From Deltaproteobacteria bacterium (lineage in GTDB: Bacteria; Desulfobacterota; Desulfobacteria; Desulfobacterales; ETH-SRB1): a DNA stretch of 7,167 nt. Location of the stretch: assembly GCA_030611115.1 (NCBI GenBank), contig JAUWQK010000077.1:1-7167 (forward strand), read 5' to 3'. The translations under genes were made by a program, and so were the position numbers. This document shows positions 1 to 5,471 of the stretch, piece by piece (within the stretch, counting starts at the first letter, position 1; every line of letters begins with the position of its first letter). The notes beneath the pieces are model-generated. The model was not told where the DNA came from, searched no databases, and saw nothing but the letters and a program-made list of their open reading frames with translations.

Positions 1-1
1 C

Positions 2-811
2 AGTGAAGGCCGCAAAGAGCAAACACTGAGAACAGATCAGGATAATGCTATCATTTATTCGGATCCGGAGTCCGGCTCAGATCAGGATATCCACAAGTAC
101 TTTCTTCGTTTAGCTCAAGGTGTTGTTTCCGGCCTGGAAATCTGTGGCTTTCCGCTGTGCAAAGGAGACATTATGGCCAGCAACCCACGATGGTGCCGGC
201 CGGAAACAGTTTGGAGACATTATTTTTCATCATGGATCAACAAAGCATCGCCTGAAGACCTGAGAAACTGTACAATTTTTTTCGATTTCCGTCCCCTTAC
301 AGGCAACGCTGTACTGGCCCAAAAACTACGGACTTTTTTGAATCACAATATTGAAAAGAATAGAGCTTTTTTAAGACATCTTAGCACCAACGCCCTTTAT
401 AACGGACCGCCCCTCGGTTTTCTCAGGGCGCTTGTGGTTGAAAAGACCGGCGACTACAAGAATGAGCTCAATCTAAAAATGAGCGGACTGGTGCCTGTGG
501 TCGATGCTATTCGTGTGCTCAGCTTAAGTGAGCAAATCAATGCTACCAACACCTTGAATAGACTGGAAGCTATCACCAGCAAGAAACTGCTTTCCAAAGA
601 TATGGCAGAAGATATTAAGGAGGCATTTAATTTCATTATGCTCCTCAAAATAAATCACCACATAATGCAAAAGGAAAAGAAAATAGAACCAAGTGATTAT
701 ATCAACCCCAAAGCCCTGTCTAAACTTCAGAGGAAATCCCTCATTGAAGCATTTCATGTGATTAGAGACCTGCAAGGCGAATTAAAAGTGCGTTTTCCGG
801 AAAGCATATAG
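2..811 (+). CDS. DUF294-type putative nucleotidyltransferase, 3' part (5' end outside the window)
   Basis: The frame is open to the left edge, so this is the C-terminal 269 residues of a longer protein; the ATG at 173 is internal, not the start. Seen: residues 1-15 carry the polymerase-beta-like nucleotidyltransferase signature SEGRKEQ followed by TDQDN, with the metal-binding DxD aspartates at fragment residues 12 and 14. A CKGDIMASNPRW block and an all-helical C-terminal region follow, as in the DUF294 plus DUF294_C families. Known of the family: these GlnD-like proteins usually carry N-terminal cyclic-nucleotide-binding and/or CBS domains and are presumed cytoplasmic signal transducers; their substrate is not established. 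The N-terminal domains would lie outside the window, so their presence is inference. A DnaQ-type exonuclease gene starts 12 bp downstream on the same strand, a pairing I recall from other proteobacteria. Family call is confident; function is not. Confidence 0.88.
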   Translation, partial: SEGRKEQTLRTDQDNAIIYSDPESGSDQDIHKYFLRLAQGVVSGLEICGFPLCKGDIMASNPRWCRPETVWRHYFSSWINKASPEDLRNCTIFFDFRPLTGNAVLAQKLRTFLNHNIEKNRAFLRHLSTNALYNGPPLGFLRALVVEKTGDYKNELNLKMSGLVPVVDAIRVLSLSEQINATNTLNRLEAITSKKLLSKDMAEDIKEAFNFIMLLKINHHIMQKEKKIEPSDYINPKALSKLQRKSLIEAFHVIRDLQGELKVRFPESI

Positions 812-823
812 TTAAAAAAAATT

Positions 824-1552
824 ATGTTAAACTTCCTCAAGACTGACAATCTGCGAAAGGTGTATGCCCGGCACACAGGCAGGGACGACATGCCCGAAGC
901 CCTTCGCAAACAACTGGAAATCAAAGAGGCATATCAGTCCGAGACACTCATTTCAAAGAACCCCTTTGTTATCTTTGATACAGAAACAACCGGTCTCCAT
1001 CTCGAAGAAGGTGACCGACTTCTTTCCCTCGGAGCAGTCAAGATGACAGGAGGCAGGATTCATCTGGGAGATGCCTTCTACGAGTTAATTGATCCAAAGG
1101 GCTCCATCCCGACCTCTTCCATCTTTATTCACGGCATTACGCCGGACATTGCAAGTGCCAGGCCGCACATTTCGGACATTCTTTTGAAGTTTTTGGACTA
1201 TATAGAGTGCGATGTAATAATGGCCCATCACGCTTCTTTTGATATGAAATTTCTAAATTATGCCATGCAAAGTTGTTTTGGATTTCCTGTTCAGAACCGT
1301 GTCATTGACACTGCCCTGCTCGCTGCCTGGATCAGGCGCATGGAGGATGTAGAACTTATAGCTCCTGAAAGCTGTCATGATACACGCTTTGACGCCATAG
1401 CCGCACACTTCGGCATTACCGCCAATGATCGTCACACCGCCTTTGGCGACGCCCTGTCAACGGCATTGCTTTTTCAACGTTTTATCAATATATTGAATAA
1501 AAACGGTGTAAAGACGTTGGGGCAACTTATTAGAATTGCGGGAGTGTCTTGA
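824..1552 (+). CDS. DnaQ-family 3'-5' exonuclease (DEDDh type)
   Basis: A 242-residue protein with all three exonuclease motifs. ExoI is FDTETTG with D52 and E54; ExoII is AHHASFD with D140; ExoIII is HTAFGD with H204 and D209, five residues apart, which puts it in the DEDDh subclass. HGITPD at 103-108 is also typical of DnaQ/epsilon-like domains. Such enzymes remove nucleotides from 3' ends of DNA or RNA using two metal ions. The first 45 residues are a charged extension before the catalytic fold. It lacks the polymerase-binding tail expected of replicative epsilon and sits next to a DUF294 gene, so I read it as an accessory exonuclease and not the replication proofreader. The ATG at 824 lies 12 bp after the previous stop in an A-rich stretch with no clear Shine-Dalgarno, so translation may rely on coupling; ATG at 890 (M23) is a less likely alternative. 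Substrate unknown. Confidence 0.92.
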   Translation: MLNFLKTDNLRKVYARHTGRDDMPEALRKQLEIKEAYQSETLISKNPFVIFDTETTGLHLEEGDRLLSLGAVKMTGGRIHLGDAFYELIDPKGSIPTSSIFIHGITPDIASARPHISDILLKFLDYIECDVIMAHHASFDMKFLNYAMQSCFGFPVQNRVIDTALLAAWIRRMEDVELIAPESCHDTRFDAIAAHFGITANDRHTAFGDALSTALLFQRFINILNKNGVKTLGQLIRIAGVS

Positions 1553-1571
1553 GGTACAGGGAGGTTGAAAA

Positions 1572-2120
1572 ATGGATACATCTGCACCATTGGTGAGCAG
1601 CAAAAATTGTGCATTAGTTATAATTGATGTCCAGCAAAAACTGGTGCCTGTTATCGCAGAAGCCGGCCGAGTCATCGAAAATATAGTTAAGCTTATCAAG
1701 TTTTCTAAAATCATTGGCCTTCCCGTTGTCCTCACTGAGCAGCAAAAGCTCGGGGAAACCGTGACGAAAATACAAGGGGAAATACCGGACGTCCAGCCGA
1801 TCTCAAAGATAACATTTAGTTGTTTTAAATCAGAAGAATTCAGTGAACATATACGACAACTCAATAGAAATACCCTTATTATTACTGGTCTTGAGGCACA
1901 CATTTGTGTGGCGCAAACAGCTTTGCACGCAATATCCGACTACACAGTCCATGTTGTAAGTGATGCGACATCTTCTCGTTCTACTTATGATCGGGAGATC
2001 GCCTTAAACAGAATGCGGCATAATGGCATTACAATAACGTCAACCGAGATGCTTATCTACGAATTGCTTGCAAGAGCCGGCACCCCTGAATTTAGAGAAG
2101 CACTACAACTGATAAAATAG
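1572..2120 (+). CDS. Isochorismatase-superfamily cysteine hydrolase
   Basis: 182 residues, the full length of a single-domain member. The catalytic triad of the superfamily is visible: D19 in VIIDVQ, K79 in SKITF and C112 in GLEAHICVAQT. The order and spacing, TEQ after the second strand, the GLEAHICV nucleophile loop, DATSSRS at 131-137 and the closing F-x-E-A-L-x-LIK resemble the ISOC1/ISOC2 and YcaC-like branch more than true isochorismatases or nicotinamidases. Substrates of this branch are largely unknown, so no reaction is assigned; an amide- or ester-cleaving cytosolic hydrolase is the family expectation. No signal peptide or membrane segment is seen. The ATG is preceded by a good ribosome site (AGGGAGG at 1558-1564), 19 bp after the exonuclease stop, so it probably belongs to the same transcript. 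It is the last gene of that block; a functional link to its neighbours is unproven. Confidence 0.9.
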   Translation: MDTSAPLVSSKNCALVIIDVQQKLVPVIAEAGRVIENIVKLIKFSKIIGLPVVLTEQQKLGETVTKIQGEIPDVQPISKITFSCFKSEEFSEHIRQLNRNTLIITGLEAHICVAQTALHAISDYTVHVVSDATSSRSTYDREIALNRMRHNGITITSTEMLIYELLARAGTPEFREALQLIK

Positions 2121-2217
2121 CCGGCCCATCGGCTGAAAATTTGTGAAGATTTGAACCATTTTCACGCTTTTGCAGCTAATTCATCAGTTGTAACAATTTA
2201 GCCTTTTGAAAAAGAAT

Positions 2218-2412
2218 CTGACAGGATAACAGGATAAACAAGATTTTATTTAAAGTGCACAAACAAAGCCAACTCTCATTGTAGCTATCCAGTAAATCAT
2301 AAAATATAATCACAACATGAAGAAGGTGTGTATCAAGGTATAAGGATTTAGATTTGGATTAACAGGAAAAGTTTCGATAATTTAAATCCTGAATATCTTG
2401 TAAATCCTGTCC
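2218..2412. repeat. Degenerate ACAGGAT/ATCCTGT repeat cluster
   Basis: Three related segments lie in both orientations. 2218-2247 reads ctgACAGGATaACAGGATaaACAaGAT, a roughly 9-10 bp period. 2342-2367 contains AGGATTTAgattTGGATTAACAGGA in the same orientation. 2384-2412 is the inverted form, AAATCCTGaatATCTTGTAAATCCTGTCC. The outer pair forms an imperfect inverted repeat about 195 bp across, and the second and third segments can form an imperfect stem around a short loop. Repeats of this AGGATTTAC/AGGATTAAC type are, from memory, scattered through intergenic DNA of various bacteria. No transposase is present, and the function is unknown. Confidence 0.55.
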
Positions 2413-2434
2413 AAAAAAATAATATTTAAAAACG

Positions 2435-2465
2435 CTGACGTGTTACAGATAAACAAAATTATAAT
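2435..2465 (+). promoter_or_regulatory. Candidate sigma-70-type promoter for kdsB
   Basis: A perfect TATAAT lies at 2460-2465, placing a transcription start near 2472 and a leader of roughly 35 nt before the kdsB ATG. The best upstream hexamer is CTGACG at 2435-2440 (four of six matches to TTGACA), but the 19-bp spacer is longer than ideal. AT-rich sequence produces such matches by chance, so this is tentative. Confidence 0.3.
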
Positions 2466-2505
2466 TAACGGTCAATAAAATCCTGATATGGAGTGAATAA
2501 AGTTT

Positions 2506-3246
2506 ATGAAGATAGTAGTAATTATTCCTTCGAGATATGGTTCAACACGATTTGAAGGCAAGCCTCTTGCCCTTATTGCCGGAAAACCCATGATAAATCG
2601 TGTATATGAAATGGCAAGTAAAGCAGAAAGCATAACAGATGTTGTTGTAGCTACGGATGATCAGCGAATTTTTAATACTGTAAAGGATTTTGGCGGCAAT
2701 GCCGTCATGACTTCAAAAGAGAATAGATCCGGCACTGACAGAGTTGCAGAGGCTGCTGAGCTTATTGGTCTTAACCTGGATGATATTATTGTGAATGTCC
2801 AGGGGGATCAGCCCCTTCTTGACCCACGATGTATTGACGATCTGGTAAAACCCTTTTTTACAATTCCGGATCTTGAGATGAGCACACTTGCTTTTAAGAT
2901 TATTAATAAAGATGAAATAACAAATCCAAAGGATGTTAAAGTTACATTTGACGACAAGGGCTTTGCTCTGTATTTTTCCAGATCGCCAATACCTTTTTGT
3001 CGTGATTCATCAACCAGCTATGATAGTTATAAGCATTTAGGTATTTATGCTTATAGTAAACAATTTTTAGAGGTATTCAGAAAACTTCCATATGGAAACC
3101 TGGAAGTCATAGAGAAATTAGAACAGCTCAGGGCAATTGAGCATGGTCATAAAATCATGGTGGTTGTAACTCCTTATGATTCACCTGAAGTAGATCTTCC
3201 AGAGGATATTGAAAGAATAGAAAAGATTATTAAGAAAAGTTCATAA
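2506..3246 (+). CDS. kdsB: 3-deoxy-manno-octulosonate cytidylyltransferase (CMP-KDO synthetase)
   Basis: KdsB transfers CMP from CTP to KDO in the cytoplasm, the activation step before KDO is added to lipid A during LPS assembly. The 246-residue length is normal for the family. Seen: the N-terminal nucleotide-binding motif IPSRYGSTRFEGKPL (7-21), ATDD (49-52), SGTDRVAEA (75-83), the metal-site loop VQGDQPL (98-104, D101), YFSRSPIPF (156-164), YKHLGIYAY (175-183), LEQLRAIE (205-212) and the C-terminal VDLPEDI (229-235) with the second metal-ligand aspartate. The sequence looks intact. GGAG at 2490-2493 is a possible ribosome site, 12 nt before ATG and so a little distant; no better start is apparent because the family motif begins at residue 3. 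It is preceded by 385 bp of non-coding DNA, so it probably has its own promoter. The stop codon is flush against, and convergent with, the GIY-YIG gene. Confidence 0.97.
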   Translation: MKIVVIIPSRYGSTRFEGKPLALIAGKPMINRVYEMASKAESITDVVVATDDQRIFNTVKDFGGNAVMTSKENRSGTDRVAEAAELIGLNLDDIIVNVQGDQPLLDPRCIDDLVKPFFTIPDLEMSTLAFKIINKDEITNPKDVKVTFDDKGFALYFSRSPIPFCRDSSTSYDSYKHLGIYAYSKQFLEVFRKLPYGNLEVIEKLEQLRAIEHGHKIMVVVTPYDSPEVDLPEDIERIEKIIKKSS

Positions 3247-3534
3247 TCTGATATCATCGTACAAATCATTCCAATCGGGATTTTTTTCCTCTATCAATCG
3301 TATCTTCCAAGCTCTTCGCCATTTCTTCATTTGTTTTTCTCTTGTAATAGCGTTTTCTGCATTATAATGCGTTTCGTAATACACAAGCCTGTCCACATTA
3401 TATTTGTTGGTAAAACCTTGAACCATTTTATTTTTGTGTTGCCATATCCTTTGCACAAGATCCGAGGTTACACCTATGTATAGTGTTCCGTTGCGCTTGT
3501 TTGCCAGTATATAAACATAGAATTGTTTATCCAT
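3241..3534 (-). CDS. Small stand-alone GIY-YIG nuclease-domain protein
   Basis: 97 residues, essentially one GIY-YIG domain. Seen: YVYILANKRNGTLYIGVT (6-23) supplies the paired GIY/YIG tyrosines, followed by DLVQRIWQHK with the conserved arginine at 29, then YYETH (52-56) and TREKQMKKWRRAWKIRLIE (64-82), ending NPDWNDLYDD. This matches the short family often labelled UPF0213/YhbQ-like or, misleadingly, an 'excinuclease ABC C subunit domain protein'. The fold is that of metal-dependent DNA nucleases; the cellular role of these short members is not established. The last two codons overlap the end of kdsB by 6 bp, giving back-to-back stops within TCATAA. There is no clear Shine-Dalgarno before its ATG, and a 68-bp inverted pair of palindromes begins 13 bp upstream. 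That context suggests a mobile or repeat-associated gene (inference). Confidence 0.9.
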   Translation of the reverse strand: MDKQFYVYILANKRNGTLYIGVTSDLVQRIWQHKNKMVQGFTNKYNVDRLVYYETHYNAENAITREKQMKKWRRAWKIRLIEEKNPDWNDLYDDIRL

Positions 3535-3547
3535 CGTATTATTGTTT

Positions 3548-3615
3548 GGATTCCCGCCTTCGCGGGAATGACAATCTCGTCTAATTACCCGTCATTCCCG
3601 CGAAGGCGGGAATCC
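3548..3615. repeat. Perfect 25-bp inverted repeat made of two palindromes
   Basis: 3548-3572 and 3591-3615 are exact reverse complements over 25 bp, separated by 18 bp. Each arm is itself a hairpin: ATTCCCGC, a four-base loop, GCGGGAAT (3550-3569 in the left arm), flanked by GG before and GAC after. The core fits the pattern ATTCCC-N8-GGGAAT, the same pattern as Neisseria dRS3 elements, although relatedness is not implied. The unit can fold as two small hairpins or one 25-bp stem. It lies between two - strand genes, so RNA from the upstream gene could be stopped or stabilised here, but no T-run follows and terminator status is not supported. A variant third copy is at 4655-4679. Confidence 0.95.
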
Positions 3616-3631
3616 CTGCTCCCTAACCTGC

Positions 3632-4417
3632 TCATTGAATATCCTGCTCAATAATTTCCCCAGGCTCAATGATTGTGCTTTCAGTTGCGGTCTTTGGCTG
3701 TACCTGAGTTGCCGGCATGGAGATGATTTTCTTTTCAAAATTTCTTTTTAATTGATTCAGTTTTTGGTCATAAAGTTTTTGTTCATTTTTAAGTGCGGAA
3801 TCAAGTGTTTTTTTGTCTATTGTTACTGCCGACAGCTTTGAAATATCAGATTTCAGTTTATTTAGTTCAATAGATATTTTATCCGCAGTGTTAGACAGGT
3901 TCGCCAGTTTATTATTAAATTTAGTGTCAAAGGTCTTTAGTTCAGATGAAACATTTTTCAGGGCATTGCTGATGGACGAAGATTTTTTTTCGATTTTAGA
4001 TATTGAATTGTTAAACCCTTTATTGTCGGTTTTCCTGGCAGACCTTATGTATTTTATTGCGGTTGTTGCTTCGTTTAATTTTGCCTGTAAGGAAGAAGTA
4101 TGATTTTCGATTTTGGAAAACGAATCCTCGAGTTGTTTATATTTTGAGGTTAAGTCGGATAATTTTTCTTCCAGATCCTTTGAAAGATTCTTAACTTCCG
4201 TGGTTCCGGTATCGTGAACCGTTGCTACTCTCTTTTTTATATCAAGATATGCTAAAAAAATTATAATACCTATAAGACATGGTATTAAAATTGAAATAAA
4301 AGTGATTCTATTACTTAGTTTTTCTATACGTGTATTTTTCATTTCCTCCTGGAACCGGTGCTCCTGGCTTTCATCATCAATACCAATCTTAAAATTTGAT
4401 GTATCTTTTTCTTCCAT
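3632..4417 (-). CDS. Unidentified single-pass membrane protein with long coiled coil
   Basis: I do not recognise a family. The 261-residue protein has a charged N-terminal segment (1-38), one hydrophobic helix at about 39-58 (ITFISILIPCLIGIIIFLAYL), then about 170 residues rich in Lys, Ser, Leu, Asn and Glu with heptad-like hydrophobic spacing, for example LEEKLSDLTSKYKQLEDSF near 82-100. A Thr/Pro-containing tail ends in IIEPGEIIEQDIQ. There is no cleavable signal peptide or lipobox, so the likely form is an inner-membrane anchor with an extended coiled coil; which side the coil faces is not clear because both flanks of the helix are basic. The start is well supported: AAGGAG (4430-4425, - strand) lies 7 nt before the ATG. 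It has its own candidate promoter and is separated by repeats from both neighbours, so it looks monocistronic. A structural or envelope-spacing role is only a guess. Confidence 0.82.
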   Translation of the reverse strand: MEEKDTSNFKIGIDDESQEHRFQEEMKNTRIEKLSNRITFISILIPCLIGIIIFLAYLDIKKRVATVHDTGTTEVKNLSKDLEEKLSDLTSKYKQLEDSFSKIENHTSSLQAKLNEATTAIKYIRSARKTDNKGFNNSISKIEKKSSSISNALKNVSSELKTFDTKFNNKLANLSNTADKISIELNKLKSDISKLSAVTIDKKTLDSALKNEQKLYDQKLNQLKRNFEKKIISMPATQVQPKTATESTIIEPGEIIEQDIQ

Positions 4418-4455
4418 TTATATACTCCTTAATTTCACAATCCAAACCCTATGAA

Positions 4456-4483
4456 ATTATAGTCAGTTGGATGCTATTCTCGA
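4456..4483 (-). promoter_or_regulatory. Candidate sigma-70-type promoter for the coiled-coil membrane protein gene
   Basis: Reading the - strand, TCGAGA (4483-4478, four of six matches to TTGACA) is followed after 16 nt by a perfect TATAAT (4461-4456). This predicts a transcript start near 4449 and a leader of about 30 nt that includes the strong AAGGAG ribosome site. Spacing is good, but the -35 match is modest. Confidence 0.42.
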
Positions 4484-4492
4484 ATCGAAGAT

Positions 4493-4635
4493 TTTTAGCA
4501 GTTAGCTTTTAGCAGTTAGCTTTTAGCAGTTAGCTTTTAGCAATTAGCCTTTAGCTAAAAGCTAACTGCTAATGGCTAAAAGCTTAATTAAACAGATAAC
4601 ACATTTAGCTAATAGCTAACGGCTAACGGCTAACC
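4493..4635. repeat. Heptad repeat field (GCTAANN units in both orientations)
   Basis: 4493-4555 is nine consecutive 7-bp units ending in TAGC (TTTTAGC, AGTTAGC and variants), which also reads as four near-perfect 14-bp tandem copies. At 4554 the orientation flips: 4554-4588 is GCTAAAA, GCTAACT, GCTAATG, GCTAAAA, GCTTAAT. After a 19-bp break, 4608-4635 adds GCTAATA, GCTAACG, GCTAACG, GCTAACC. In total about 18 heptads are present. The turn-round point 4539-4570 is a 32-bp near-palindrome with 14 of 16 pairs matched. This is a simple-sequence array with strong hairpin potential; no protein is encoded. Confidence 0.9.
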
Positions 4636-4654
4636 GCGCAGGTCGAATTATTCT

Positions 4655-4679
4655 GGATTCCGGCTTTCGCCGGAATGAC
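4655..4679. repeat. Lone third copy of the ATTCC...GGAAT palindrome (variant)
   Basis: This matches the left arm of the 3548-3615 element at 22 of 25 positions, including the GG before and GAC after. Two of the three differences are paired: stem C to G on one side and G to C on the other, so the stem becomes ATTCCGGC/GCCGGAAT and stays fully paired; the third is in the loop. Read on the - strand the loop is GAAA. It lies downstream of tatC and could stabilise or end its mRNA, but no T-run follows. Confidence 0.9.
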
Positions 4680-4730
4680 CTCACGAATAAACCAACACCA
4701 GTAATATCAATGTGTTAAAAAATTGGACTC

Positions 4731-5471
4731 TCAACTATCTGACTTTTGTGACTTTTTTTTCCCAAAAACCCTGGCGCCAAGAATGCTTATCTCATATAGA
4801 ACCATCAAGGGAAAAGCCATCATAATCTGGGTTACAACATCAGGAGGCGTTAAAATAGCTGCAAAAACAAAAAATAAAAGCAGGGCATATTTTCTGTTTT
4901 TCTTTAAAAATTCAACTGTAACTATGCCGAGTCTGGCAAGAAAAGTAATAACAAGAGGAAGTTCAAAAACCAGTCCAAAAGCTAACAACAACTTTGAAGA
5001 AAAGCTTAAATACTCACGCATTGAAGGAAGCGCCTTTATTGTTTCAGTAGCAAATCCTAAAAAAAACTTAAACCCAAATGGAAACACAATGAAATATCCA
5101 AATAATGCTCCGCCAATAAAGAAAAAAGAGGATAAAAAAACTATAGGAATGAGAAGTTTTCTTTCCTTGTCATAAAGCCCTGGTGCCACAAATATCCAGA
5201 ACTGATATAATAATACAGGAGCGGCCAGCATTAAGCCTGATAGTAAAGATACCTTTAGATATGTAAAGAAAGCCTCGGGCAGACCCGTAAAAATAAGTTT
5301 ATCGTCTACCTGCATGGCTGAAATTAAAGGTATAGTCAGGTAATGGAAAATTTTTTCCTTAAATCCATATGAAATGATAAAACCTACACCAATAGCAATA
5401 AAACAGATAACTATACGCTTTCTTAGCTCCTCAAGGTGTCCGGTAAAAGGCATTTTTTCATCTTCAGTCAT
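4731..5471 (-). CDS. tatC: Sec-independent (twin-arginine) protein translocase subunit TatC
   Basis: TatC is the inner-membrane receptor that binds twin-arginine signal peptides and, with TatA/TatB proteins, exports folded proteins. The 246-residue protein has six predicted hydrophobic segments. Residues known to matter in E. coli TatC fall at the same positions here: E15 in HLEELRKR, P48, F94 and E103 in FVAPGLYDKE, E170 in FGLVFELP, and D211 in the LTPPD motif. The C-terminus is a short basic tail (GKKKSQKSDS). The ATG at 5471 overlaps the stop of the upstream TatA/TatB-family gene by 4 bp (ATGA), so translation is probably coupled; AAGGATC just upstream inside that gene can serve as the ribosome site. 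It is the last gene of the mltA-tatB-tatC block. No anomaly is seen, and the identification is secure. Confidence 0.97.
   Translation of the reverse strand: MTEDEKMPFTGHLEELRKRIVICFIAIGVGFIISYGFKEKIFHYLTIPLISAMQVDDKLIFTGLPEAFFTYLKVSLLSGLMLAAPVLLYQFWIFVAPGLYDKERKLLIPIVFLSSFFFIGGALFGYFIVFPFGFKFFLGFATETIKALPSMREYLSFSSKLLLAFGLVFELPLVITFLARLGIVTVEFLKKNRKYALLLFFVFAAILTPPDVVTQIMMAFPLMVLYEISILGARVFGKKKSQKSDS

Larger units (their letters stand above)
2121..2505. other. Gene-free stretch with repeats and a possible promoter
   Basis: 385 bp without a convincing reading frame. It holds two small weak hairpins just after the hydrolase stop (AGCCG/CGGCT at 2119-2134 and GTGAA/TTCAC at 2143-2165), neither followed by a good T-run, then three degenerate ACAGGAT-type segments (annotated separately) and a perfect TATAAT close to kdsB. 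The DNA is visibly more AT-rich than the genes to its left. No riboswitch or structured RNA was recognised. Confidence 0.7.
4418..4730. other. Gene-free, repeat-rich gap between tatC and the coiled-coil gene
   Basis: 313 bp without a credible gene. From left to right it holds the leader and candidate promoter of the - strand membrane protein gene, a two-orientation field of 7-bp GCTAANN units, the lone ATTCCGGC palindrome, and about 50 bp of plain AT-rich sequence after the tatC stop. No convincing rho-independent terminator for tatC was found. Confidence 0.75.

Noticed and set aside
454..775. Two - strand open frames (454-648 and 524-775)
   Set aside because: They lie inside the DUF294 coding region on the opposite strand, show no family motifs and have no ribosome sites.
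864..1046. + strand 60-codon frame
   Set aside because: Shadow of the exonuclease gene, which has all its catalytic motifs in the other frame.
1253..1903. - strand frames opposite the exonuclease and the hydrolase (1253-1435 and 1457-1903)
   Set aside because: Cys- and Ser-rich translations with no recognisable domain, overlapping two well-supported genes.
2119..2165. Terminator after the isochorismatase-family gene
   Set aside because: Two small hairpins exist, but one overlaps the stop codon and neither has a proper T-run.
3548..3615. Attachment site or IS terminal repeats around the GIY-YIG gene
   Set aside because: The inverted pair is on one side of the gene only; no matching copy or target duplication is visible at the kdsB side, so a classical IS is not supported.
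3813..4103. + strand 96-codon frame
   Set aside because: Antisense shadow of the coiled-coil gene; low-complexity translation and no start signals.
4493..4555. CRISPR-like array of short repeats
   Set aside because: Units are 7 or 14 bp and directly abutting, with no unique spacers and no cas genes.
4686..4716. Rho-independent terminator for tatC
   Set aside because: Only a five-pair AACAC/GTGTT stem with a 13-nt loop and a broken T-run; too weak to call.
4723..5175. + strand 150-codon frame
   Set aside because: Antisense to tatC, whose conserved residues prove the other strand.
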